Positions 53,485-62,396 of a stretch of DNA of 64,000 nucleotides are shown in pieces (the stretch's first letter is position 1; each line of letters opens with the position of its first letter). Origin of the DNA: JAIOTH01 sp964486685 (GTDB taxonomy: Bacteria; Patescibacteriota; Patescibacteriia; UBA1558; S5-K13); contig CAZAOE010000002.1 of assembly GCA_964486685.1 (NCBI GenBank), forward strand, positions 1-64,000, given 5' to 3'. A program made the position numbers and the translations under genes. Below the pieces are notes generated by a model that saw only the letters and a list, made by a program, of their open reading frames with translations, was not told the DNA's origin and searched no databases.

Positions 53485-54080
53485 AGGATTTAAAAATCGC
53501 CGTTTTAGGTTCTACCAATGGAACTGACTTACAAGCTTTAATAGATCATCAGATTCCAGTGGAACTCGTTATTTCTAACAAAAAGAATGCTGGTATTTTA
53601 GAGCGGGCAAAAAAGGATGGATATCCAGTTTTATTTATTTCAGCTCAGGACAAGACTAGAGAGGAATTTGATCGAGAAGTAATGAAAGTTTTAAAAGCTA
53701 AAGAAATCAATTTAATTTTATTAATTGGCTATATGCGTTATTTGTCAGCTGAGTTTGTTAACCAATATCGTAATCAGATAATGAATATTCATCCTTCTTT
53801 ATTACCAGCTTTTGCGGGGAGAATGGACAAGAATGTTCATGAAGAAGTTTTAAAAAGTGGCGTTAAAACAACAGGTTGTACTTTACATTTTGTTGATGAA
53901 GGAGCTGACACTGGTCCGATTATTTTGCAAAAGGAAGTTGCTGTTGAAGAAAATGAAACTGTAGATTCTTTAAAAGCTAAAGTGCAAAAAGCGGAACAGG
54001 AGATTATTCTGGAAGGCATAGAGTTATTTGCTGATAGTAGACTAGAAGTTAAAAATGGTCTGGTAAATATAAAGGAGTGA
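53481..54080 (+). CDS. purN: Phosphoribosylglycinamide formyltransferase
   Basis: 199 residues, normal PurN length. The start IAVLGSTNGTDLQAL is the phosphate loop; LLIGYMRYLS, IMNIHPSLLPAFAG (catalytic Asn-His) and HFVDEGADTGPII (catalytic Asp) follow. It formylates GAR with 10-formyl-THF, the product of FolD. Its ATG overlaps the stop of the phosphatase gene (ATGA). After it a spacer at 54081-54157 contains AATTACGG / CCGTAAT-like palindromic words. Confidence 0.95.
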   Translation: MKDLKIAVLGSTNGTDLQALIDHQIPVELVISNKKNAGILERAKKDGYPVLFISAQDKTREEFDREVMKVLKAKEINLILLIGYMRYLSAEFVNQYRNQIMNIHPSLLPAFAGRMDKNVHEEVLKSGVKTTGCTLHFVDEGADTGPIILQKEVAVEENETVDSLKAKVQKAEQEIILEGIELFADSRLEVKNGLVNIKE

Positions 54081-54157
54081 AGATATGAAGTGCGAATTAC
54101 GGAGTACGGGTTGATTTTCCGTAATCCTTAATTCGTAATTCATAATTCGTAACATAT

Positions 54158-55687
54158 ATGAACATCAAAACTGCACTTATCAGTGTTTCTAACAAAAAAG
54201 GAATTGTAGAATTGGCTCAAGGATTGGTTGATTTAGGCTGGGAAATAATTTCTACTGGAGGGACTGCTCAGAAATTAACTGAGGCAGGAATTAAAGTTAC
54301 TCCCATTGATGAAGTAACTGGATTTCCAGAAATGATGGATGGCCGGGTAAAAACCTTACACCCTAAAATTCATGGTGGACTTTTAGCTTTACGAGACAAT
54401 GAAGAACACATGCAGGCAGTCCAAGAACATGACATTAAATTAATAGATTTGGTAATTGTGAATCTTTATCCTTTTGAAGAAACTATTAAAAAAGAAAACG
54501 TTAAACTTGAAGATGCCATTGAGAACATAGATATTGGCGGGCCAACTATGATTCGCAGTGCTGCTAAAAATTATCAGCATGTGGGGGTTGTTGTTGATCC
54601 AGAAGATTATTCTAAAATTTTAGAAGAATTAAAAGACAAGAAAGAATTAAGTTTAAAAACCAAAGAATATTTAGCTCAAAAAGTATTTTTACATACAGCT
54701 TATTATGATTCTCTCATCGCTAACTATCTAAACAAAGAAAAATTTCCAGAAAAATTAAGTTTGGGATATAAAAAGGCCTTTGATTTAAGGTATGGTGAAA
54801 ATCCACATCAAAAAGCAGCTTTTTATCAAGAAGCAATCTGTCCAGAAACTTGTATTGCTCAAGCCAAAGTCCTTCAAGGTAAACAATTGTCTTATAATAA
54901 TATTATGGACGCGGACGCTGCTTTGAATATCATTAAAGATTTTTCAGAACCGGCTTGTGCCGTCATTAAACACACTAATCCTTGTGGTTGTTCTACTAAT
55001 GAAAATATTATCGTAGCTTTCCAAAAAGCCTATGCTGCTGATTCTATGTCAGCTTTTGGAAGCATTATTGCTTTAAATCGGGAATGTAATGAAGAAATTG
55101 CTCAAGAAATTAGTAAAGTGTTTGTGGAAATAGTTTTGGCCCCTAAATTTTCTCCTCAAGCTTTAAAAATATTAAGCAAAAAGAAAAATTTACGATTATT
55201 AGAAATAAGTGATATTAGCAAAGTTGATGACCTAATAGAAACTAGAAAAGTTGTTGGTGGAGTTTTAGTTCAAGATATGGACCGCTTACAGATTACCAAA
55301 GAAGATTTAAAAGTAGTTACTGAAGCTCAACCCAGCGATGAAGAAATAGAGGAGATGCTTTTTGCCTGGAAAACCATTAAGCACGTTAAATCCAATGCGA
55401 TTCTTTTAACTAAAGATAAAACTACTGTTGGTTTGGGAGCAGGACAAGTTTCGCGAGTTGATGCTGTTGATTTAGCAATTAAAAAAGCTGGTGACAATAT
55501 AACAAGTTGTGTTTTAGCTTCTGATGCTTTCTTTCCTTTCCGAGATTCAATTGATAAAATCGCAGAAGTTGGCATTAAACTAATCATTCAACCCGGCGGG
55601 TCAATTAAAGATGAAGAAGTAATTCAAGCTTGTAATGAACATGGAATTGCTATGGTTTTTACGGGGAGTAGATGTTTTAAGCATTAA
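54158..55687 (+). CDS. purH: Bifunctional AICAR formyltransferase / IMP cyclohydrolase
   Basis: 509 residues, full length. The N-terminal MGS-like IMP cyclohydrolase domain reads ALISVSNKKGIVELAQGL, ISTGGTAQKL, GRVKTLHPKIHGGLLA and NIDIGGPTMIRSAAKNY. The C-terminal AICARFT domain has FDLRYGENPHQKAAFY, AVIKHTNPCGCS (catalytic Lys-His) and VLASDAFFPFRDSID. It performs the last two steps to IMP and uses 10-formyl-THF. It is the last pur gene of the cluster; no terminator is visible before the toxin gene. Confidence 0.97.
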   Translation: MNIKTALISVSNKKGIVELAQGLVDLGWEIISTGGTAQKLTEAGIKVTPIDEVTGFPEMMDGRVKTLHPKIHGGLLALRDNEEHMQAVQEHDIKLIDLVIVNLYPFEETIKKENVKLEDAIENIDIGGPTMIRSAAKNYQHVGVVVDPEDYSKILEELKDKKELSLKTKEYLAQKVFLHTAYYDSLIANYLNKEKFPEKLSLGYKKAFDLRYGENPHQKAAFYQEAICPETCIAQAKVLQGKQLSYNNIMDADAALNIIKDFSEPACAVIKHTNPCGCSTNENIIVAFQKAYAADSMSAFGSIIALNRECNEEIAQEISKVFVEIVLAPKFSPQALKILSKKKNLRLLEISDISKVDDLIETRKVVGGVLVQDMDRLQITKEDLKVVTEAQPSDEEIEEMLFAWKTIKHVKSNAILLTKDKTTVGLGAGQVSRVDAVDLAIKKAGDNITSCVLASDAFFPFRDSIDKIAEVGIKLIIQPGGSIKDEEVIQACNEHGIAMVFTGSRCFKH

Positions 55688-55707
55688 AATATAAATAATT
55701 TTAAGTA

Positions 55708-55736
55708 TTGACAATATATCATATATGATATACAAT
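55708..55736 (+). promoter_or_regulatory. Promoter and palindromic operator of the toxin-antitoxin pair
   Basis: TTGACA (55708-55713) and TACAAT (55731-55736) stand 17 bp apart. The spacer and -10 contain a perfect 18-bp palindrome TATATCATATATGATATA (55715-55732). It overlaps the toxin start codon, a layout suited to autorepression by the antitoxin. Confidence 0.5.
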
Positions 55737-56096
55737 AAAAATGAATACAAAGTAAAATTTTACCAAGATGATAAAGGCAATATTCCAGTAATAGAATATC
55801 TAGAGAAGATAGGTAAAAAAGAAAAGGCTAAAATCTTGAAGTATATTGAGTTTTTAGAAATGAATGATGGATATTTAGACGAGCCTTATTCGAAACATAT
55901 AAAAGGTAAGATAAGAGAGTTAAGAGTTGATTTTAGTAAAAATAAACATAGAGTATTCTATTTTACATTTATTAAAAAAACTATAATCTTATTACATGCT
56001 TTTTTGAAGAAAACAAAAAAGACGCCTATAAAAGAAATTAAAAAAGCAGAAGCATATTTAGAGGATGTAAAAAATAATCAAAAATTATATGAATAA
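55725..56096 (+). CDS. RelE/HigB-type toxin (phage Gp49-like)
   Basis: 123 residues. A Lys-rich RelE-fold protein: YKVKFYQDDKGNIPVIEYLEKI at the start, then KHIKGKIRELRVDF and HRVFYFTFIKKTIILLHAFLKKTKKTP, the conserved strand-and-tail pattern of HigB-like mRNA interferases (Gp49/DUF891). The only start in this frame is the ATG at 55725. If the TTGACA-TACAAT promoter is used, transcription would begin downstream of this ATG, so another upstream promoter or purH readthrough may serve it. It overlaps the antitoxin gene by 8 bp. Confidence 0.85.
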   Translation: MIYNKNEYKVKFYQDDKGNIPVIEYLEKIGKKEKAKILKYIEFLEMNDGYLDEPYSKHIKGKIRELRVDFSKNKHRVFYFTFIKKTIILLHAFLKKTKKTPIKEIKKAEAYLEDVKNNQKLYE

Positions 56097-56376
56097 AAAT
56101 AATGATTTTCAAAAGTATTTAAAGGAAAATTTAAAAGATTCAGAATTCCAAGAATATTTTAGTGAACATGGTAAACGATTAGAAGTTGCTTATCAAATTT
56201 TACAATTACGAAAAAAGAAAAAAATGTCTCAAATTCAACTTGCTAAAAAAATTGGTACTACTCAAGGTAATATTGCCCGTATGGAATCAGGACAACAAAA
56301 TTTTACTACAAATACTTTAAATAAAGTAGCTTTGGCTTTTAAGTGTGATTTAAAAATTAATTTTGTTAAAAATTAA
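56089..56376 (+). CDS. HigA-type antitoxin, XRE family
   Basis: 95 residues. A helix-turn-helix of the XRE/HTH_3 family (about 34-88): RKKKKMSQIQLAKKIGTTQGNIARMESGQQN, with the short N-terminal arm used in many antitoxins for toxin binding. It follows the toxin with an 8-bp overlap, toxin first as in HigBA. It probably neutralises the toxin and represses the promoter at 55708-55736. Confidence 0.87.
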   Translation: MNKNNDFQKYLKENLKDSEFQEYFSEHGKRLEVAYQILQLRKKKKMSQIQLAKKIGTTQGNIARMESGQQNFTTNTLNKVALAFKCDLKINFVKN

Positions 56377-56473
56377 AGATAAATATAAGTTGTTAGAGAA
56401 TATTAAATAATTTTTTATTTAACCTAAATTCCTTTTTATGTTGGGATATAAGCATAATAGATAATATAAAAAT

Positions 56474-56950
56474 ATGGAGAAAGATTGTTATGAGAATGAT
56501 ATAAAAAATATTGATTTAATATTAGATATAATGTTAAAAAAATTTGATCAATTATGTAAAATAGAGAATGTCTTAGATCAAAAAGTTGGCATAGTAATAG
56601 CAGTAATATCCACGATTATAATTTTCTCTACTACATTTTTAAGAGAATATTTGAGCACGAATGTTTTTACATTTGGTTTAATTTTGATAAATGTTAGTTT
56701 GTGTTTAATTTTATTTATATTAAATACTAAAAAACACATGTATGCTCCAAACGAGGATGTTCTATATAGTGAAGAATCTTTAAAGAGTGATAATATTGAT
56801 TTGAAAAATCAAATTATTGCTGATATAAAAGAGGCTTTTAAACATAATCTTGGTATAAATGAAAGGAAGGCTAAAATATACAATTTAGCAATATTTTTAT
56901 TAATAATAGGAATGATTATGATTTTTATAAACATTTCTTTAGGTATATAA
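56474..56950 (+). CDS. Small membrane protein resembling SLATT/Pycsar-type effector subunits
   Basis: 158 residues with three hydrophobic helices (about 38-55, 64-84, 136-155) around a charged loop. The N-terminus is a soluble helix, and the sequence LDQKVGIVIAVISTIII followed later by NERKAKIYNLAIFLLIIGMI is reminiscent of the SLATT and Pycsar TM effectors of nucleotide-signalling immunity. This likeness is weak: length and topology agree, but no diagnostic residue is known to me. No cyclase or other sensor gene is next to it. It ends 2 bp before the papain-like/GNAT gene, so they form a pair. Confidence 0.4.
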   Translation: MEKDCYENDIKNIDLILDIMLKKFDQLCKIENVLDQKVGIVIAVISTIIIFSTTFLREYLSTNVFTFGLILINVSLCLILFILNTKKHMYAPNEDVLYSEESLKSDNIDLKNQIIADIKEAFKHNLGINERKAKIYNLAIFLLIIGMIMIFINISLGI

Positions 56951-56952
56951 AT

Positions 56953-58107
56953 ATGAAGGAGGAGAAAAAAAATAGAATAAAGATAAAAAATCCTAGTAAG
57001 ATTTATGCTACTGTGATTAGTACCGGTCCAAACTCAGGAGCAAAGAAAGATAACAATGGTTTGATAGAAAAAGGATATGTTAAATTATCAAATTTGAATA
57101 TAGATCCTAATTTTTCCTATGCTATGTGTAAAAGATTAGACGGCATGGATACAGGAGGGACAACTTCTTGGTGGCAATGTAGAGCATCTAAAGGATATGG
57201 TTTATGCCCGGGTGGCTTTTTGCAAGATTTTGAAATAGATAATATATTTGGATACAAGAAATTAATAAAAACATCAATTCCTGATAAAATTCTTAACGTA
57301 TCTAGAGAGTTTAATAATAAAACGGGATTCAATTCAGCATATGAAAGGTTAATGGGTCTAAAAGATATATTACACATCGTAGATAAAAATATGCCAGTGA
57401 TCTTATGTTTTGATATATTTGATAATATAGATGAATCGAGAACGGATGGAATAATTAGAATGCCAGAAAAACATAGCAAGAAGATATTTTCTCATTCTGT
57501 GTGTTTATTAGAAAATATCAGTAAGAATGAGTTAATCAGATTTGTAAATTCCTGGGGTTATAATTGGGGTGATAATGGTTTTGGCTATTTATCTTATGAT
57601 TATATAAAAAAATATTTATTAGAAGCATGGGTTACTATATCGTCGGATAGATTGATAAAAGAGATAGACAAGTTTGTAGCTCGAGAGTATTTTTTTAAGC
57701 TTTCATTATTTAAATCATTTTTACCACATCGTTCTGATATTTATTGTTTAGATGTCTATGGTTCTAAAGAAAATAAAAGAATTGTAGCATGGTCTCATTT
57801 TCGTTTGCATAGAAAACAAAAGAAATTATATGTTGAGGAATTTTTTGTTTTACCAGAATTCAGGTCTAATAAAATTGGTACAGAGATGTTTAAATTTATA
57901 GAAGATTTTGGTAATAAAAAAAGCATCAATTCCATTGAGTTTTATATACATGTACAAGATTTAGTTGACGAAAAAAGAATAAAAATTATAAACAATTTTA
58001 TAGATAAATTTAATTTTGAAGTAGAAGAAAATACAAAAAAATTTAAAGGTTGTATGTATAAAATTTATAAAAATTATGCCAAAGATAAAACCAATAAAGC
58101 CAAATAG
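56953..58107 (+). CDS. Papain-like domain without visible nucleophile, fused to a GNAT acetyltransferase
   Basis: 384 residues. Residues ~50-235 look like a papain (C1A) fold: H181 in SHSVCLLE and N199 in VNSWGYNWGDNGFGYL are the second and third members of the triad, and YAMCKRLDGMDTGGTT matches the segment after the first helix. The usual Gln-x5-Cys nucleophile should lie before that, but the N-terminus is too short and no such motif is seen. Cys59, 76 and 85 are not in the expected context. Residues ~265-375 are a GNAT domain (FFVLPEFRSNKIGTEMF, with the acetyl-CoA loop). It pairs with the membrane protein upstream. Its function is unknown. Confidence 0.6.
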   Translation: MKEEKKNRIKIKNPSKIYATVISTGPNSGAKKDNNGLIEKGYVKLSNLNIDPNFSYAMCKRLDGMDTGGTTSWWQCRASKGYGLCPGGFLQDFEIDNIFGYKKLIKTSIPDKILNVSREFNNKTGFNSAYERLMGLKDILHIVDKNMPVILCFDIFDNIDESRTDGIIRMPEKHSKKIFSHSVCLLENISKNELIRFVNSWGYNWGDNGFGYLSYDYIKKYLLEAWVTISSDRLIKEIDKFVAREYFFKLSLFKSFLPHRSDIYCLDVYGSKENKRIVAWSHFRLHRKQKKLYVEEFFVLPEFRSNKIGTEMFKFIEDFGNKKSINSIEFYIHVQDLVDEKRIKIINNFIDKFNFEVEENTKKFKGCMYKIYKNYAKDKTNKAK

Positions 58108-58162
58108 AGAGCCAGCAACTATTGTACATAGAGATGCTAGTCCTACAAAGAAAAGAAAATAA
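58076..58162 (+). CDS. Possible 28-residue basic peptide
   Basis: An ATG inside the end of the papain/GNAT gene opens a +1-frame ORF encoding MPKIKPIKPNREPATIVHRD plus eight further residues ending KKRK. It is very basic and stops shortly before a terminator (58176-58200). No Shine-Dalgarno is seen. It may be a real small protein or chance. Confidence 0.25.
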   Translation: MPKIKPIKPNREPATIVHRDASPTKKRK

Positions 58163-58175
58163 TTTTTGGAAAATA

Positions 58176-58200
58176 ATAAAGCCTCTTTTAGGAGGTTTTA
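58176..58200 (+). terminator. Terminator after the papain/GNAT unit
   Basis: Stem AAAGCCTC / GAGGTTTT with a 6-nt loop; the T-run is short. Confidence 0.6.
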
Positions 58201-58266
58201 TTGATTTGCTTGATGTTTTTAGGGAAAAATGGGAGAATTAGAGTATTAATTATTAAATTTAAAAAT

Positions 58267-60600
58267 ATGTCTTTAGAATCACAAAATACTAATGAATCAC
58301 AGTCACCAGAGCCAGTAAAAGCAAAAAGCAAATTTTTTCAATTATGGCTAATTATCATTTTGATTGTAGTTATTTTATTAGCTGGAGGAGTTTATTTTTT
58401 CTGGTCGGAAAATAACCAAACCAATTCTGTTTCTCAGAAAAGTAATCCTCTAGAAAAAATAGTAGAAAAAATTACTCAACCTTCAGTCAGTTTGGCTTCG
58501 GAATTTGCTACTTATGAACAGGTAGCAGTAGAATTTCAGCCTCAGGTTCCAGCTTATACGGTGAATTCAGATTTAAGTAATATTATCAATAGTGAAAATT
58601 TTAGTTTTTCTGATGAAGCTCGTCAGCTTTTAACGCAAAATGCCTTTGTGGTAAAACCTTCTTATTATGATGAATTTTTTTCTTTGTATGAAAAAAACCG
58701 TTATGATTATATTCCTAGTTTTGTGACTACTGATTCTATTCTCCATAATTATCATTTGATGTTTGATCACTTATTGAAAAAATTGGAAGAAGAGGAATTA
58801 ATTCCAGAATTAAAAAAATTAAATTCGGCAATGTTGACTGAATCTTTAGAACAATATCAGAATTTAAAAGGAACAGCTTGGGAGACAGCAGCTCAAAGAA
58901 ATGTTGGTTTTTTTGCTGTGGGTAGTAAGTTATTAGATAATAGTGTTATTGTGCCGAGTATTGTTCAAGATGAGGTGGCTACAGAACTAAGCTTGATTGT
59001 TGCTCATCAAGGAGTAAGTGAATCAGCAGTAATGAATTTAGGAGATGAATCTGAAAATAAAATTATTGTTACGCCCCAGGGCGAATTACCAGTTGGTCCT
59101 TTATTAGAAGATTATTCGCAGTATATTCCCCGCGGGCATTATGATCAGACTGAAGATTTAAAAGCTTATTTTAAATCTATGATGTGGTATGGTCGTTTGA
59201 GTTTTCGGATGAAAAAAGAAGAAGAAATTAAATCAGCACTTTTAATTACTTTAATTTTGAATCAAGAAGAATATCGTGATAGTTGGGATAAAATTTATGA
59301 GCCGATTAATTTTTTTGTTGGTAAGAGTGATGATATTACTTATTATCAATTTCGTGATTTAGCCATTCAAACTTATGGTCAGAATGTTGATTTAGCTCAA
59401 GTAATTGATCAGCCGGATAAGTTTAAAGATTTTGTTCAGGCCACTATATCTTTAGATCCGCCCCAGATTAATTCTATGCCAATTTTTGAAGCCTCTATTC
59501 AAAAGGATCGAGAAAAAGAAATTAAAGGTTTCCGTTTTTTTGGTCAAAGGTTTACCATTGATGCCTCGATTTTCCAGCGCTTAATGTATCGGGAAGTGGG
59601 TGATCAGACCGCTACTTGTGCTGATTATGATCCCGAAACTACTGGTTGTTTGTCTGGTGCTCGTTGTCTGCCAAAAAGTTTGGATATTGTCGCCGCCTTA
59701 GGTTCAGCTGAGGCTGAAAATCTTTTAACTGAATCAGGTGAAACAAATTATGCTTGTTATACGGAGAATTTAAATAAAATGCAATCTTATATTACAAACT
59801 TACCTCAAAGCACTTGGACCCAAAATCTTTATTGGGGTTGGTTGTATCAATTACAGCCCTTACTAACAGAAAAAACTGTGGGCTATCCTAGTTTTATGGA
59901 TAATTTAGCTTGGGTTCGTAAAGAAATTAATACTTTTTTAGGCAGTTGGACGGAGTTGAAACATGATACTATTTTATATGCTAAACAGGCTTATGCGGAA
60001 TTAGGTGGTGGTGGGCCAGAAGAGAAGGATGACCGTGGTTATGTAGAGCCTCAGCCATTAGTTTATGCCCGCTTAGCTAGTTTAGTAAAAATGACTAAAG
60101 AGGGTTTGCAGATTCGTGGTTTATTATCTTCAACTATGGCTGACAACTTAGATTTAATGTCAGAATTGTCTTTATCCTTAAAAACAATTTCGGAAAAAGA
60201 ATTGAATAGTCAGAATTTAACTATTGAGGAATATGAATTAATTCGTTCTTATGGTGGCCAATTAGAACATTTTTGGCTGGAAGTAAATAAGGACGAGCCT
60301 GAATTTAAAGAGAGTGATCGCCGAGAGTATTTAAATGAAAATCCAGCTGCCCTGGTAGCAGATGTGGCAACTGATCCTAATGGTCGAGTTTTAGAAGAGG
60401 GCATAGGTAAGATTTTTGAAATTTATGTAGTAGTACCAATAGCCGGAGAATTAAAATTGACTCGGGGTGGAGTCTATTCTTATTATGAATTTACTTGGCC
60501 GATGGCGGATCGTTTAACTGATCAGAAGTGGCGAGAATTACTTCTTTCTACCGAAGGGCCAGCTTTGCCAGAATGGACTAGTGAATTTATTGCTCAATAA
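58267..60600 (+). CDS. Membrane-anchored DUF3160 protein
   Basis: 777 residues from the ATG at 58267; the frame is open back to a TTG at 58201 but lacks a signal-like start there. One membrane helix (about 26-50) follows a short Pro/Ser/Lys N-terminus, and the rest is extracytoplasmic. DUF3160 features are PSFVTTDSILHNYHLMFDHLLKKLEEEEL, AQRNVGFFAVGSKLL, RFFGQRFTIDASIFQ, SWTELKHDTILYAKQAYAELGGG and a C-terminal GGVYSYYEF. The function of the family is unknown. It ends 1 bp before the CapA-like gene, so the two are coexpressed at the cell surface. Confidence 0.85.
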   Translation: MSLESQNTNESQSPEPVKAKSKFFQLWLIIILIVVILLAGGVYFFWSENNQTNSVSQKSNPLEKIVEKITQPSVSLASEFATYEQVAVEFQPQVPAYTVNSDLSNIINSENFSFSDEARQLLTQNAFVVKPSYYDEFFSLYEKNRYDYIPSFVTTDSILHNYHLMFDHLLKKLEEEELIPELKKLNSAMLTESLEQYQNLKGTAWETAAQRNVGFFAVGSKLLDNSVIVPSIVQDEVATELSLIVAHQGVSESAVMNLGDESENKIIVTPQGELPVGPLLEDYSQYIPRGHYDQTEDLKAYFKSMMWYGRLSFRMKKEEEIKSALLITLILNQEEYRDSWDKIYEPINFFVGKSDDITYYQFRDLAIQTYGQNVDLAQVIDQPDKFKDFVQATISLDPPQINSMPIFEASIQKDREKEIKGFRFFGQRFTIDASIFQRLMYREVGDQTATCADYDPETTGCLSGARCLPKSLDIVAALGSAEAENLLTESGETNYACYTENLNKMQSYITNLPQSTWTQNLYWGWLYQLQPLLTEKTVGYPSFMDNLAWVRKEINTFLGSWTELKHDTILYAKQAYAELGGGGPEEKDDRGYVEPQPLVYARLASLVKMTKEGLQIRGLLSSTMADNLDLMSELSLSLKTISEKELNSQNLTIEEYELIRSYGGQLEHFWLEVNKDEPEFKESDRREYLNENPAALVADVATDPNGRVLEEGIGKIFEIYVVVPIAGELKLTRGGVYSYYEFTWPMADRLTDQKWRELLLSTEGPALPEWTSEFIAQ

Positions 60601-60601
60601 A

Positions 60602-62338
60602 ATGAATTTTAAAACCAATTGGTTAATTTTTGCCATTGTCAGTATTAGTGCAGTTTTATTGATTGGTTCAGATTTATTTTTTCCAGTTAGAGAAAGAGTT
60701 TCCCCTTCCCTTCTTATTTCTCGAGAAAAATTATTTTTTTCTAAATTTTTAAAGCAGAAACAAAAACTTCCAGTAGCTGAGCTGGAAGTTTCTTTAATTG
60801 CTGCCGGCGATATTTTTTATTCACGGGGCATTGCCAGTATGATTAAAAAACAAGGAGATTGGAATTATCCTTTGCAAGAAGTTAAAAAGTATTTACAGTC
60901 TGGTGATTTAGTTTTTGGTAATTTGGAAACGCCTATTACTCCCGGTCCAGAAGTTTTTAGTGGCGAAATGGTTTTTCGTTCAGATCCAGAAACTGCCTCA
61001 ACTTTAGCAGATGCTGGTTTTTCCGTTTTATCTTTAGCTAATAACCACACGCCTAATTGGGGTGAAAAAGGATTATTTGATACTTTTCAATATTTAGATC
61101 AGGCTGGTATTAATTATGTTGGAGCTGGTTCTGATATTATTACAGCTTACCAGCCAGTTTATTTAGAAGAACAGGGTTTAAAATTCGCTTTTTTAGCCTA
61201 TAATGATACTGATGTAGTACCTGATTATTATGGTGCTGGAGCTAAGCGGGCTGGCACAGCTTTAATGGATATTGAAAAAATGACCATAGCTGTGCAAACT
61301 GCTCGTTCCCAAGTTGATTTTGTAATTGTCAGTATGCATTCTGGTACAGAATATGTTTTTCAGCCCAATACTGCGCAAGTAAATTTTGCCCATGCTGCGA
61401 TTGATGCTGGTGCTGATTTAGTAATTGGCCACCATCCCCATGTGGTGCAAACCATGGAAAGGTATCAAGGCAAATTTATTTTTTATAGTCTAGGCAACTT
61501 TGTTTTTGATCAGAATTGGTCGGCTGAAACTGCTGAAGCTTTAATGTTAAAAATTTATTTTAACCAGCAAGGTCTACGACAAATTTCTTTGGTTCCAGTA
61601 GTGATTGCCCATAATTGTCAGCCTCTTTTAGCAAATCCAACTGAAGCGCAGAAAATTTTAGCTCGGCTGAATTTTCCTTTAGACACTCAAACCATTTATT
61701 ATTGGAATGTTGAACAGAATGATTTTCAATCGACTTCCTTAGCAACTATTAATCTGCAATCGCCAGTTTTGGCTTTACCTCCATCTTTAGTCACCACGGC
61801 TGATTTAGATCAAGATGATTTAGAAGAAACTTATTCTTTAAACCAAGGCCAATTAACTGTGATTGAAGATTCTCAAACCCTTTGGCAATCGCCAAGTAAT
61901 TGGTGGATTGATAGTTTTGTTTTGGCCGATGCTGACCATGATGGCAGTTTGAATTTGAATCTCTCTTTATGGAAAGCTGGAAATTTTGGTTCTTCTCAGC
62001 CGTTTTGGGTAGAGGAGAATGATCCTCGCGTGAAAAATCATTTTTTTGTACTTAGTTTGGTTGATAATCAAATCAAAACCATTTGGGGTTCTTCCAATCT
62101 AGAAAAGCCGAACTGTGAATTTAGTTTTCAAGATTTAGATGCTGATGGCCAACAAGAGTTAGTGGTGCTGGAAGGTGATTATCAAGAAGATTTTCAATGT
62201 CAGGGTAAATATTTGGCAGTTTGGAAATGGCAGGAATGGGGCTTTCTTAATCAATGGCGTAGTCCAATTGGTAATTATTCTCATTTAGAAAGTGTTACCT
62301 TCGGTGACCAAGGTTATTTAATAGCAAATGGAGAGTAG
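60602..62338 (+). CDS. CapA-family metallophosphatase-like protein with FG-GAP-like tail
   Basis: 578 residues from the ATG at 60602; a GTG at 60581 lies inside the previous gene. A signal anchor (about 8-28) is followed by the CapA/PGA_cap domain (about 65-345): LIAAGDIFYSRG, VFGNLETPIT, LSLANNHTPNWGEKG, FLAYNDTD, ADLVIGHHPHVVQ and FYSLGNFVFDQ. These are metal-binding residues of the calcineurin-like fold. The tail (about 395-578) has Asp motifs like DLDQDDLEE, DADHDGSLN and DLDADGQQE, as in FG-GAP/VCBS propellers. Known CapA takes part in poly-gamma-glutamate synthesis; here capB/capC are absent, so the role is open. Confidence 0.87.
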   Translation: MNFKTNWLIFAIVSISAVLLIGSDLFFPVRERVSPSLLISREKLFFSKFLKQKQKLPVAELEVSLIAAGDIFYSRGIASMIKKQGDWNYPLQEVKKYLQSGDLVFGNLETPITPGPEVFSGEMVFRSDPETASTLADAGFSVLSLANNHTPNWGEKGLFDTFQYLDQAGINYVGAGSDIITAYQPVYLEEQGLKFAFLAYNDTDVVPDYYGAGAKRAGTALMDIEKMTIAVQTARSQVDFVIVSMHSGTEYVFQPNTAQVNFAHAAIDAGADLVIGHHPHVVQTMERYQGKFIFYSLGNFVFDQNWSAETAEALMLKIYFNQQGLRQISLVPVVIAHNCQPLLANPTEAQKILARLNFPLDTQTIYYWNVEQNDFQSTSLATINLQSPVLALPPSLVTTADLDQDDLEETYSLNQGQLTVIEDSQTLWQSPSNWWIDSFVLADADHDGSLNLNLSLWKAGNFGSSQPFWVEENDPRVKNHFFVLSLVDNQIKTIWGSSNLEKPNCEFSFQDLDADGQQELVVLEGDYQEDFQCQGKYLAVWKWQEWGFLNQWRSPIGNYSHLESVTFGDQGYLIANGE

Positions 62339-62381
62339 GTTATAAAATTTAGGTTTTAAATTTAACTCTAGCTCCTTTTTA

Positions 62382-62390
62382 TGTTAGGAT
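62382..62390 (+). promoter_or_regulatory. Extended -10 promoter of guaA
   Basis: TGTTAGGAT (extended -10, variant TAGGAT) ends 6 bp before the ATG at 62397, so the mRNA would be leaderless. The upstream words CCTTTTTATGTTRGGATA also occur at 56431-56447. Confidence 0.5.
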
Positions 62391-62396
62391 AAAAAT

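Noticed and set aside
60602..62338. Poly-gamma-glutamate capsule operon
   Set aside because: Only a CapA-like domain is present; capB and capC are missing and the neighbour is DUF3160.
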